NCBI GenBank assembly: GCA_020736575.1
Contig: JAGPYM010000004.1
Span: 434,001 to 498,000 of the forward strand
Direction of reading: 5' to 3'
DNA length: 64,000 bases
Source of the DNA: Thelonectria olida
Taxonomy: Eukaryota; Ascomycota; Sordariomycetes; Hypocreales; Nectriaceae
Numbering within the stretch: position 1 is the first letter of the stretch; each line of letters opens with the position of its first letter. Below, one piece after another: positions 23,966 through 35,729 of the stretch. Below the pieces are notes generated by a model. The model saw nothing but the letters and a program-made list of their open reading frames with translations, did no database searches and was not told where the DNA came from. Both the position numbers and the translations under genes were made by a program.

Positions 23966-26414
23966 TTAGGCATTAAGCTCCTCTATCGCTTTCAGAATTT
24001 CCTTCAATTGAAACCTCTGTGCCAATTCATACGTCGTCATGGGGTGTTTCGCAACGCCATCTCCATCCCCCAAAAACGGATCAGCGCCAGCATCGAGCAA
24101 CAACTTGGCCGCTTCAACGTTCCGCCTCCACACAGCCGTGAACAAAGGCGTGGAGCCAAACCGACCTCCAGGTCGATTCAGATCGACGCCGAGTTCTGGC
24201 CGGAGGAGGAGTTTGAGGATAGACAGCATGTTGAAGGACGCCGCGTAGTACAGCGGCTCGGAGCGTTTGATGGCTTGTGGGGAGTGGGTTTCGAGGAGCA
24301 ACTGGACCCACGAGTCGAAGCTCGATCCGTTGGGGAGGGCTTTCGTGGCGAAGAATGAGAGAATCAGGGCCTCGTCGTTTTGTGTGAGAGGGTATCTTTC
24401 TGAATGGATAGGCCAGTAGGTGGTGGCATAGGAGCTAAGGGGATACGACTTGACGCGGTGGTAGAAGTCCTCGACTTCGGTGACGGGGCCGGATGCGAAG
24501 ACGTCGAGTCGCAAATAGCAGAGAGATTTGCAAAGAATGCGTGAGTGGGCCGCGGCAGAGTCTAAAGCGAAAAATGATGCAGATGTCTGGCGGATGTGCG
24601 ACGAAGTGAGAAAGGTTCTAATCGAGTCATGAGCAAGCCTCACAGCTGGGGGACTCCGGACAACGAGGTCGCGACAAATATCGACTATGATTATGGGGTT
24701 TGTCAGGCGGCAGTCGTCATCGATGGACGTGTCAGACTCTCGAAGGACGACAGCTTCGGCAAGCTCATCAAGAGTAAGTGGCCTAAGCGAGAAGCATAAC
24801 CATAGTAAGGCCTCCCGTGCAATTTCACGGTCATGTTCAAGGATGCGACCGAGAATGCTAGTGTAAGTATCGTTGAGAGTTGTAGGCATGTCCTGCAAAG
24901 CGTCTTTGACATCTCGGCCGGTGCGAAGAACACTCAAGCGGTCCATGCAGAGCTTTGCCCAGCGGAACCTATCGACTTGTTAGTCTACCTGGTAGCCGGG
25001 CCACCAATGAGGAGCGATCGTACATTCCATCGGCTCCTGCTGCAATCTTCTGTTGTATTTCAGCCTGGATCTTGGGACTGAGTATGCGAAAGCACGGCTC
25101 TGTGGCTAACCGGTGGACAACGTAGGCGTCAATGTCGTTGTCCACGGCATTCACGTTCATTCCCAACTCCTTGATGCAAGGCAACTCAACGAGTGGCTCC
25201 CGCGTGCAGGTGACGAGTACTCGGATCTGCGAATATTGCTCGCATAGTTGCACTAGCGCTTGAACAAGCTCGTGCTCATGAGGTGTCTCGTTGACGGCGT
25301 CTATCAGGATGTAAAATATGCCACAAGACGCCAAGATGTGACCCAGAATCTCGTTTATCTGCGGGATAGCTAAGTTATTCTGGGGGACCAGTGAAGTGTT
25401 GGCACGTCTGTAGGGCGAAATATGTTGAAGGATCTCGGGTTTCAAGTTGCCTGCATGAGCGATAATAGAACCGAATATGTTGGATATCTGTTGAGAAGCG
25501 GCGTCGTCGAGGGAGCAGCAATGGTAACCAAGGTTTGAGTTTGACGATGAGTCGGTAGAACAAATTTCTTGGAGTTCATCCACGATTGTCGAGCTGCGGC
25601 AATTGTTAATGATGGGGGAAACGGAAGGCTGAGGTGGTGAGGGCTTACAATAAGACAGTCTTGCCAGAACCAGCTATTAGACAACTCTTGAGTTAGCAGT
25701 GCACAATGCGATAGCATGGGAATCCGCACATTTTCCAGTGATCCAGACTATGGGCTTCTTGGAATCCGGAAGTTCTAGCCAGTCGGAAAATGCCTCGTCC
25801 ATAATCCAACGACCTGTGCCGGGAATTTTATTTTGAGCAGCTTTTTTAATCATCTCTTGAGCGTTGACAGGGGCCAGCCACTCTAGGAGTTGATCCCTCT
25901 CTTGGATCATCTTGGTTGCTTGCTTCTCGATTATGTCCTGGTGCAATATCTCGGCGAGGGCTTTTACTTGGTCGTAGATGGCTAAGGTGGTTTCGCTGGT
26001 GTCCTTGAGAATGATCATGATGAACCATGTTTTTGCTCTTTCAATCGTATTGACATGCTTTTGTATCTCTCCGCTTTTGAAAGGCCAAGACAAACTCCTG
26101 GCGACTTTGCCCAGTCCTGATGAAGGAGGCTTGCCAATTCGTCGCTGAATGTCATTAAGCGTCTCTTGAGTCATCTCAAGCATACCGTCGACTTGCGGTT
26201 GGATTGTCTTGTCGATATGCGTGTCATGGAGGTCGAAGTGCTCTAGTGCGCCTTTGAGCCCGAAAAGCTCTTGGGTCAGCTTGCGAATGTCATCTTTTGC
26301 TTCCTTGACGCCGGTGATGTAGCTGTGGAGGAGCTTGACGATTTCAGTGATGCAGACGGCGGCCTCGAGCGCCCCGAAAGCCACCTCAGCCATTGCGAAG
26401 GTGTTACTCGGCAT
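23966..26414 (-). CDS. STAND NTPase: Helo-like N-terminus, NACHT, ankyrin
   Basis: The four minus-strand exons are 26414-25730, 25673-25649, 25593-25024 and 24968-23966; introns are 55-56 nt and the product is 760 residues. Residues about 8-225 resemble the fungal STAND N-terminal (Helo-like) domain: it starts MAEVAFGALEAAVCITEIVKL and is all helical. The NACHT P-loop GKSGSGKTVL follows at about 227-236, coded mainly by the 25-nt exon 2. A Walker B-like ILIDAVNETP lies downstream, then the conserved MFRWAKLCMDRL and a winged-helix-like part (LWLCFSLRPLTLDELAEAV). The C-terminus has only one or two ankyrin-like repeats (GSTPLFTAVWRRNVEAAKLLLDAGADP). Fungal NLR-like proteins of this type act as signal switches, some in non-self recognition and cell death; the ligand here is unknown. 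ATG 26414 is the first in frame; ATG 26393 is an alternative. Confidence 0.85.
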
Positions 26415-27964
26415 TGAAGTTGAGGTTGCATCAGGCCAGCGCAGGAAGCGGAGAGTAAGACGGGTATTTTTGACGCCAGTGCCGTCGGGGTTGTCCGCGG
26501 TTTGTGGGAGAGGCCATGATGCTCGCAGGGTTCCGGTGCGGGGAGAAGGAAAACCGCACAAAGAAATGCACACCCTCAATCAGTGACGATAAATCTACCA
26601 TGTTCCATCATTTGTTGTACTGAGGCGTGGAAATGGTAGATGAATTTCTTGTCAACTTTGTAGTACGAAGTGCGAATAGGTTGTGACCCCCACTCTGACT
26701 CCGGGCAGCTGTCATGGGACCATGAGACCTGACACTATGCCGGCATTCGAACCTCACTGACAGGGTGCTTGGAAAAGGATCGTTCTTAATTCGCACCCCA
26801 GCTGCAAACAATGCTGAAAATAAACCGGATGCAAGCCCCAGGATCCGAGGCTGCGGTCCGTGGAGCCTGAGCTTATCCCCCACATGCCACGAATGGCCTT
26901 GTCTCCAAGTTTTCTTTATCTGCCGCGATATCAGTTGACGGGCGTTCAGAGATGCCAATCTCGCGCTACGATGCGAGCTTATCAGGTGGAATCTGGATAT
27001 CTCAACGCCGGCATCAACCCCAGAGCGGGCACGCTAGAGAACGAGCCACGTCCAAGGGGGGCCCCATGCTGCAGGCAACCGATCTGTTGGTATTGAATTG
27101 ATTCGGGCTGGATGCTTTCGTTGACGGAAATGCTGTTTCTTGCAAGGCATTATATAATGAGGAAGCGTAGTCGTTTGACGATGGCAGAGGAATGTTGACT
27201 AAACATTTTTTGTTTTATTTTATTTTTGGTGCTAGTTTCTCGGCTCACGTGGGAACGGGCAACGGAAGGTGCTCAAAAAGTGAGAACCCCCTCCTTGAGG
27301 TAACTTGACGGACAATAAGCCCAAACCACGCCCATGCAGGTTACAGTACATATGATTTCACTGATACCGGTATTCGTACTACTTGTGCGATATCTATATC
27401 TGTACTAGACCACCTCTGTCTCAGCTGCATGCATCATATACATACCTACACACGCTCCATTGTCGTCATTTTTTCTTCCCTTGAATCATTCGCACTCTTT
27501 CCTTCTTCAATCTCCTTCATTCCAGCCCAACCTCTCTACACACGTGAGACTTCAGGCTAACAACAGGCCCACCCCATTGTAACTCGCTATCGCCCCTCCA
27601 AGATGCTCGCTTACCAAGCACTTCTTTGGCACTGGACCTCCTAATTTGGTCCATTATCCAAAAGCCCGCATCGATTCAATCCATGGCGCCCACCCCCATC
27701 CGACTGCGACAAGATCATCAACCCTTAGCCTTCCATCTGCCCTGAAGCCACTTCGGACAGGCGCTCCGTGCCCTCTCGGATCCCATTGTCGTTACCGGCC
27801 TCCCCCCCACACTTTTCTCGGTGGACCTAAGTCTAACCGTTTCCCTGTGCTCGCCAAGGTTCACTCACGAGTCACGTCGTACCATCTTGTCTTCTGATAT
27901 ATCCTCTTCGCCTGCCGTATCACTTCTACCATCTCAACCTAGTCTCAGCCTTGAAGTCGTCGTT
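26415..27964. promoter_or_regulatory. Divergent intergenic region between STAND gene and NirA-like gene
   Basis: This 1.5-kb region holds the promoters of two divergent genes. The right 500 bp, before the NirA-like start, are rich in C/T as expected for a leader. The in-frame extension upstream of the NirA-like gene back to 27821 begins with GTG, not ATG. A T-arm-like TTCGAA at about 26750 was examined and is not part of a tRNA gene. Confidence 0.5.
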
Positions 27965-30624
27965 ATGGAGGGGGCTTATCAAGCCACCTCAACCCTGCCC
28001 GGGCCTGTTGCCTCGGGCGCCCCAAAGAAGAAGTCTCGCAGGGGAGCCGACCCCGCCGGCCAGAAACGCCGCTGTGTGAGCACGGCATGTATCGCCTGTC
28101 GCAAAAGAAAGTCGAAATGTGATGGTGCTGTCCCAAGCTGTGCTGCTTGCTCCAGTGTCTACGGTACAGAGTGTGTGTATGACCCTAACTCAGATCACAG
28201 GCGCAAGGGCGTCTACAAGGAAAAGGTCGACAGCATGAAGGCCCGGAACTCTACTCTACAGATCCTCATCGAAGCCATTCTCAACGCGGATGAGGACGAC
28301 GTTCCCGATATTGTCAGGCAGATCCGTACTTGCAATAGTCTCGATGCTATTGCTGAGCAGATCCTCAAACAGCAGCAACAAGCCGAACAAGAAGCTGAAC
28401 AGGCCCAAAACCAAGAGCAAGCTGATGACCAGGACCCCCTTGAGCATCCCGTGGAAGGTGAAAGGGATCTAGCGAGGAAGATGGGCGAGCTCCGGTTGGA
28501 GAATGGTGCTGTGCGATTCATCGGCGGCACGTCTCATCTCATCTATCTCGGCGACCCTCACCACGAGTTCAACAGGGAGCCAGACTTCGGCCAGCTGGCC
28601 TTGGGCGAGGATCCCATAACTACATGGTCTCAAGTCACCAAGGACAAGCAACTTATAACTCATCTCATAAGCATGTACTTCAACTGGCACTATCCTTACT
28701 TCACCACTCTCTCAAAGACAATGTTTTCAAGGGACTTCGTCAAAGGCAAGGCCGGGCTAGGACCTGGCACCACCTACTGCTCATCACTTCTTGTCAACGC
28801 TATGCTTGCTCTCGGATGTCACTTTACCAGCGTGCCCGGCGCCTACGCAGTGCCAGGGGATAGTCGAACCAAGGGAGACCATTTCTTCGCCGAAGCGAAG
28901 CGCCTCATTGTCGAGAATGACGAATACGAGAAGCCGCGTCTCGTTACCGTCCAGGCCCTAGCTCTCATGTCTGTCCGAGAGGCCGGCTGTGCCAGGGAGG
29001 CAAAAGGCTGGGTCTACAGTGGCATGAGTTTCCGCATGGCTGAGGACATTGGTTTAAATCTCGACGTGAGCCAGCTCGACCAGGCACGCATGAGCGATCA
29101 TGAAATCGATGCGCGGCGAATCACCTTTTGGGGTTGTTACCTATTCGACAAGTGCTGGTCCAACTACCTCGGAAGGTTACCTCAAATCCCCAAAAACTCT
29201 TTCAACGTCTCCAAGGTTGATGTCTTCCCCGGCGAGGACGCCCAGCCTTGGTCCCCATATAGTGATCACGGATTCGATCAATCTTCGGTACAACCCTCAA
29301 GAACTCGTGCCGTGGCCTTGCAGCTGTCCAAGCTATCCGAGGTCAGCAGTGACTTGTTGGCCTTCTTCTATCACCCCAGTACCATGAATCGCTCCAGCGG
29401 CAAAAGCGTTGAGCTCAAGAAGCTTAGCGAGCTCCACCGCCGTTTGGAAGAATGGCGGCAAGAACTTCCCAAGGAGTTTGAGCCCAAAGATGGCCAGTTA
29501 CCAAACGTACTCCTCATGCAGTAAGTAACACATATCATCTTCCGAACGACGATGTGTCTAACAAGAATAGTATGTTCTTCCACCTTCAGTATATCCACCT
29601 CTTCCGACCTTTCCTAAAATACACACCAGCGACGTCACCTCTTCCGCCTCATGTCTCTCCCCGCCGCATTTGTACAGCAAATGCAGGCGCCATTTCCAAA
29701 CTTTTCCGCTTGTACAAGAAGCTGTGGAACTTGCGCCAGGTCTGTAACATTGCTGTTTATATGTTGCACAGTGCATGCACGATCCATTTACTTAATCTTC
29801 CCGAGAAGACTGCGAGACGAGATATTATCCATGGAGTCAAGCATCTTGAGGAGATTGCAGAGGACTGGTTGTGTGCGAGACGCACTCTGAGCATTCTCAG
29901 CGTGCTCGCCCGGAAATGGAACTGCGAGCTGCCTGAGGACGCTGCCTTCGTGCTCCGACGAGCAGACGAAAAATATGGCACTTATAGCACATCGGACGTC
30001 CCATCTCCTCATTCCCATACCGGGTCGTCCCCTCAGTCGGATATAAGTATTGGCCTCCAGCCAAGTCGAGAATACAGCCCTCTGAGCCAGTACACCCAAG
30101 CGCAACTCGCCAGACCGATGCAACCACCGGGAATGGTCAGTCCTCTCACAACGAGCGCACCGCAACCCATGAGCATTGTTCGGCAAGGTATAGACTCGCA
30201 AAATATGTCTTTTGGGTCCGAGTCCATGTCTGGGTGGAGCTCTGCTCCTTCAACAGCCCCGATGTCCAGCTACCAACAGTCATATGCACCACTTAATCCA
30301 GGTACCATAACGTCCAACCCGGGCATTCAACCCCCGAGCCGTGGACGATCCTCATCAAATAGGGCAATGAGAATGGATGGTCAAGAATGGTTCCTGAACG
30401 ATAGTGCCAGATGGCACCAGAGCTTTGAGACCTGGCAAATGGCCAACGGCGGACAGGACGCGTCTGTTTTCGTGTTCGGAGACAATGGAAACAGCGATAC
30501 ACCTAGCACCAACAATACCGATGGTACTCCTAACATACCAACCGAGTCTAACGATCCCCTGGCTGCGTTTGACGGCTTAGGTGCTTCTCTGACTGGGGGT
30601 GGTTGGCTTCCCGGCTTGGACTAA
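27965..30624 (+). CDS. Zn(II)2Cys6 transcription factor, NirA/NIT-4-like
   Basis: Two exons (27965-29520 and 29571-30624; 50-nt intron) encode 869 residues. The zinc binuclear cluster is near the N-terminus: Cys42, 45, 52, 59, 62 and 70 in the spacing CX2CX6CX6CX2CX7C, preceded by RRCVSTACIAC. A linker and short coiled coil follow (DHRRKGVYKEKVDSMKARN), then a Gln/Glu-rich segment and a fungal-specific regulatory domain from about 180 to 600 (FNWHYPYFTTLS, GWVYSGMSFRMAEDIGLN, RRITFWGCYLFDKCW). The last 200 residues are Ser/Pro/Gln-rich, probably an activation domain. The DNA-binding and linker sequences resemble NirA of Aspergillus and NIT-4 of Neurospora, activators of nitrate assimilation genes. 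That ortholog call rests on memory of the family, so the pathway is likely but not proven. No nitrate genes lie nearby. Confidence 0.82.
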
Positions 30625-33086
30625 GGTGCTCTGAAGAGCTGGAACAGAAAAGTGATTTGTCAATGGGCTCGTTAATATTTATATATCTATACTGGCTAGG
30701 CACCGGGGATCTGGCCTGGAGTTTTTGCGGACCTGGCCCAGGAGGCGTTGGATATTTGGTTGCTGAGGTTGAGACGGAGAGTTACGGAGGGATTCGGGTT
30801 CGGAGCGAGTTGATTGTTGTTGTATTTAATCACCTCTCAAATACGGCATGACTAATTCCATTTGCGCTTCAAGCCGAGCGCAGGTATTAGATGCCTCTTG
30901 CAGAATCCGAATACCGATTGATGATTCATTCTGCAGCATCGTGACCATGACGGTGGGTATACGCATGTCTATCGGGTCGCCCCGGGATGATTCTCGTTCC
31001 TCTGGCTTGGATTGTCGCAACATACAATATGGCACGATAATGAGGCCCGGCAATGGTAAGGAATTTGACGGCAGTGGTTGAGCGGAAATCTCTCTTCACG
31101 AGTGATCGGAAATGGTCCCCAGGTCGCCGTTCATGTGGAAGAGACTCAGAATGAGGGAAGTCAAAATGTCGAGAACCCTCGGTCAGGGTCATTGAGTGCT
31201 ACACAAGGTCGGACATAGTAGGCGATTTTCAGAAGACGGATAACTTGCCGCCAAGTTTCTGCAATAAAGGCCCGAGGTATCACATGGTGATGCAGTCGAT
31301 ATCCTCAGTTTCATTAATCAGAAATGATCCCTGAAGCGCCCATAGGTGAGGCAGTTTTGGTATAGTCGTGGGCTGAATAACATATTCACTACGCCTAGCC
31401 ACATCACACACGGCTTAGATATGGAGGGTCTCATATGCCTGATTCGCCCTTGCAAGGAAATTCGCCCCGTGAGGTACGTCTATCCGCATGTGGCATGAGG
31501 CTACTTGGCTACCCATGCAGTGGCAAGGGGCGGGGAAGTAGGAAGAGAGACTAAGTTATCCTGCCCGAGACTTGGTCGGCCGTGATAAATACGGCCGGGG
31601 AGTAATGCAGTCGTATAAGGGCGACAATTATGGCGGACAGTGACGGAGAGCTGGTAAAGGAGCGTCCAGGCTGATACCACGTGGTGAAAGGGAGGGTAAC
31701 ATGACCGTCATACAATGTTTGGGAACAAAGACAGCGGTCGAGAGGGTAGAGTGCGGCCGCGCAGAGGGGTTGAGAGGCTCGTCGAGCAGGTCATTCACCG
31801 TCCATGATGGACAATGATGGTCCAAACAGGGATCGCATTGGTGATATGGCCTGGGGTTCTTGTCTGGAGAAGTCGGACAGAGTGTTCACGTTGATGCGGG
31901 CGAGTGGGGATTCGGCCCGGCCCCCGTTTTGTCGTGTCGGCGCCACGCTAGACGAGTTCCGGTGGGCGCCTTTGCGGGCAGCATGCCGGCGGGGAAGAGA
32001 ACGGGAACAGTGCCGCAGTCGAGACTGGTGGGGTCCAGTGTGCTGCAGGATGCAGGTTGCACGTCGCCAACAGGTTGCAGCCAGCACAGAAGGCAGCCTC
32101 TGAAGTCTTCGGGAGCCTTGAGATCCGTCCTGTACCAAGCGCAGTATGCATCCTTCCAAGTGCCGGCTCGACGTCGCGTCGGCTACCTCCCTGCGACTGG
32201 GGATCCTTGGAAGTCGGGCCTAGAACAATTCAAATACCTACTCGCACCGAGGGATATCACAATTCGTTGTTCGACCAACAAGGTCTTGTCCTGAGAATAG
32301 ACCATCTTCTTTCCTAGCGGCCGAGCAGTTCATGCTATTGGCGCGCAAAAATGCAACAGCATGACCAAGTACCAAATGGTAGCGCCCGCTGTGGTTGCGG
32401 GCATCGGGCCATGTCGCGGGGTCGATGGGGGTCGATGCTGGAGGTCGGCAGGAGGCTCTGGCGATTTTTAGAAACTTCTCTCGAGGATCAAGGACCTGAG
32501 GGTAAATCTTTTACCAAGGCGAGAAGTGAGAGGTTAGCAAGATGAAGGGAGCCCGTGTCCTCCATATCAAGTCGAAGGATGAGTCGCTCGGGCGACAACA
32601 TGATGATGGTGCCTTCCTGATTAGGAACTCATTTCCCATCTCTGACTTAGCTATCAAGCTCCAAGGAGCCAATCGCTCGGGAAGAAGGAACGGACTCGGC
32701 TGTCACGTTCATGCTGTGAGAATCCGCGTCAAGCAGGAAGGATAGATGTCACGTCACGGTTGGTGGGTTGGTTGGCTCTGTGACGGAGAATACTTCACAT
32801 GGACCTGCCAAAGGTGGTTTGGGGGCGACCCAACCCAACGCTAGAACTGAGATGAACTGTAAATTAATTAACGATTGGGAAGGAGCAACGTTGGGAGAGA
32901 AGGTGCCTTGGGTGCATGCTGGCAAGCCCAGAGGGGAGGCCCCATCCGTTTCTGGCAAGGATGAACGAACAGGTTGCTTCCTTCACAATTTCCTCGGGGA
33001 AGGTCAACGTGCCCAGCCACTTCGCGCCATTCTTCAGACCATCTCGGGCACACTTCGCTGATCCCCAACTCTTAGTCCTGACCTAC

Positions 33087-33113
33087 CACCCCAAACACCC
33101 CAAACACCCCAAC
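33087..33113 (+). repeat. Tandem 9-bp repeat, three copies
   Basis: The unit CACCCCAAA is repeated three times, the last copy with one change (CACCCCAAC). Confidence 0.8.
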
Positions 33114-35638
33114 CGCCCGCATCTAACAGATCTCCACCAACAAGAAAATCCGGGGGATTGCAATTAGGGTTGGTTGTGACTGACCAGGGATTGGGAGTTC
33201 GTTCGGTCTGTCAACCATTTCGAGACTCGACTGCATTCTCCACCTTGTCGACACATGCGGGCGACCGCCACATCCTCTGAATTGGCTGGCGACCCATGCC
33301 TGTGATCCATCCAACCGCCATACGAATACAGAGTCGAATCTACGAATAGCGTGGTGACGCAGCTTTCTCTCGTCATTGCCAACACCCGGGGGCATCAGAC
33401 ACGCCGACGTCAGCATAAACCATGGAACGGACATGGTGTGGCCCGCACGTCCGACCCTCCTCCCTCAAGCCACGACTTTGGGGAACCAGGCACACGCGCA
33501 ATTCACTTTCGTGTGGCGCCGCGGCACGGCCGTCCCAGACTTTAGGGTGTGTTAATGATTACCGCCAACTCAGACCCCAGAAATCCAAATCATGAGGCCT
33601 ACCCTTTAGGATGCAATGGGCGCCATGCCATCTCTTGAGCGTGCTAAGTCCTTTACGTTTAGCAGCGCTTACCTCGAGGCGCAGAAGCATATGTACTTCG
33701 TACAAAAGTTCGGCTGGAACTCGGTGTCCGGAGAGGGGAACTTGTTGCCGTATTGCTATCCCGAAACTCAACTGCTCAACCGTCGACTACTAGTCTCAAG
33801 ACACGGTTGAGATGCAGAAATTGGCAACTTCGAGGAACTGGAAGGATTGAAATCAGAAAGAAAATTACTGCTCGGGCTCAGCCGCTTCGATCCCCAAAGA
33901 CCGACCACTGGAGCCGCGGCACAAATGTCACCACTTCCAATCTTGCCCATCTTTATACCCCAGGTGTCCCCAGGACAAACAAGGGTCAGCAAGTCCTTGT
34001 CCGAGTTGGAGAAGGTTCAGCAACTGATGCCATATGGACGGGATTTTAATGCCCATCTGATTCTCCACTTGGCCACCTCTCGACGAACCCCTGACGGTCA
34101 GTCATGTTAACCGTTATTGCATCGGTGTACGGAGTAGTTGCAGCGGAATACGAATACTCTTCACTCAGACGTTTCTCGTCTCGGATTGACTCTCGACTAG
34201 AATGAAGGAGATAGATGCCAACCTCATTTCCGATCCGTCGATTTCCTCCCTTTTCAGATCACGAAGACGGCAGCTTTCGCCTTGCAGACTCCATCTGAAG
34301 CCTCACCTCAACCGGGGCACCCCATCCCAACTTCTCCACCTCCACCTCTCCTCCACATCTGTCTGCCCATCAACCCACCCTTCGGCGGGACCTCGCTCCC
34401 AACTCTGGAGCTAAATAGTCGCCTACTCCGTAATAAGCGACCCATTCGGTAGGTCCCAGTGCTCAGGACCGCAAAATCTTCCCTACAAGCCTCTCATTAG
34501 GCCCCTGGTTCCTGGTCACGAGCTGGTGCTGAAGTTGCTCCATAGCAGCAAGAGAGCGCTCTTTCCCCCTCACCCAACCCGCCGTCACCCGTCATACAGC
34601 ACCTATTGTTTGCTGATCGGAAAAGAAGCTGCCATCTTTCAGCGCGCTTTCGACCCCTCGACTCAATTGATCATTGCAGGACTTTAACGGCTAACTCTTA
34701 CTTCCTGCCTATGCATTCACCAGAGAACTGGGACGCAAGCTGGCCTCGGACAACTGCGACAACGTTGGAGTTGAGGTTGGCGATTGTGCTCGCCTGATCA
34801 ACCTGACCTGACATCCTTCACGTCCCGACTACATCGTCACTATTCACTGTTCAGTCCACTTTCGAGAGAATTCTCCATTCTATGAGCGCAAAATCATCAT
34901 TCTATTCTTGTGGAAGACAACGACATCGCAACGGAACCCTACGACAGCGGTTTCCTACGCCGGGATACTGCACCGGCCTTGTCCTGCTTATCCGATAGTT
35001 CTTTCAACTAGGACATGACGACTTGATCATCTGAGTACGAAACCTGGTCTCTCACGATCTTGTTACACGAATATCTCTGATCGACAAAGTAGTAAGTGTC
35101 CTTCTTTTGTTCATCACATCTCAATGTCGTGTGACATCTCCGGCTCGACCTCTCTGCCATACGCCCTCCCCTTTACACGCACTTGGTACGCCTCTCCAGG
35201 AGGCCTGCATACCCCAGGTCCCAAGTCAAATTTCGGCTACCTTTGTTACTGTTGCATTGATGGGATTGCCACTCGCTCCAACGCCAGCCGAGGACCCCTC
35301 CATCAACACTGTGCCGCGTGGAGACAGTCTGTTGATCTGATGCATGCCCATCTCATACATCTTTCATTGGCGCGGGACGTCCCATTGATTTGCACGCCCC
35401 TCGTTTCCTTTACATCTTCCCCGCAAATTATACGTCTGCCTGGAAGTGTTAAAGCTGACCCCCTTCGCTGTAGATCTTGCCATAGCTTTGAGCTGTGGCA
35501 CTCGGCTAGGAGGTGTTCAGGTCCAACAGTCAAGCCTTTGTACAATCGTCAACAGCTCCCCGCCTGCTGTTCCATTCGTCGAGAGGGCTTCATCTAGTCG
35601 GAAAGTTGTCCCTATAAGTTCATCCTGCTGTACTGAAC

Positions 35639-35709
35639 GTAAGATTCATTCCGCAAATCACAAACGCCTTCAGCCTTCCTGTGGGCTAGATTTACTAATA
35701 CACAAATAG
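35639..35709 (+). other. Candidate 5'-UTR intron of the XYR1 gene
   Basis: A GTAAGA donor at 35639, a TTTACTAAT branch sequence and an AAATAG acceptor ending at 35709 delimit 71 nt, a normal size for this genome. The acceptor lies 20 nt before the start codon. A second GTAAGT at about 35092 could use the same acceptor to give a 0.6-kb intron. There is no transcript evidence here. Confidence 0.45.
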
Positions 35710-35729
35710 GAAAGAAAAAGGGAGGCAAA

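Larger units (their letters stand above)
30625..35729. promoter_or_regulatory. 5.1-kb non-coding region upstream of the XYR1 gene
   Basis: This is the longest gene-free stretch of the window. No frame is convincing as protein. It contains several SYGGRG words (the CreA/Cre1 repressor consensus) at 31530, 31864, 31904, 31989, 32028 and 32197, a short tandem repeat at 33087-33113, and a C/T-rich portion from about 34200. The last 600 bp include a true ATG frame of 157 codons (35124-35597) and a likely leader intron (35639-35709). Long complex promoters are plausible for this kind of regulator. Confidence 0.5.

Noticed and set aside
26700..26800. GGTTCGAATGCC on the minus strand resembling a tRNA B box
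   Set aside because: No A box, no foldable T stem and no acceptor stem at the right distance, so no tRNA is called.
31860..32294. 144-codon frame in the region upstream of XYR1
   Set aside because: Composition is random-like, with competing frames on both strands and no splice or leader signals that support it.
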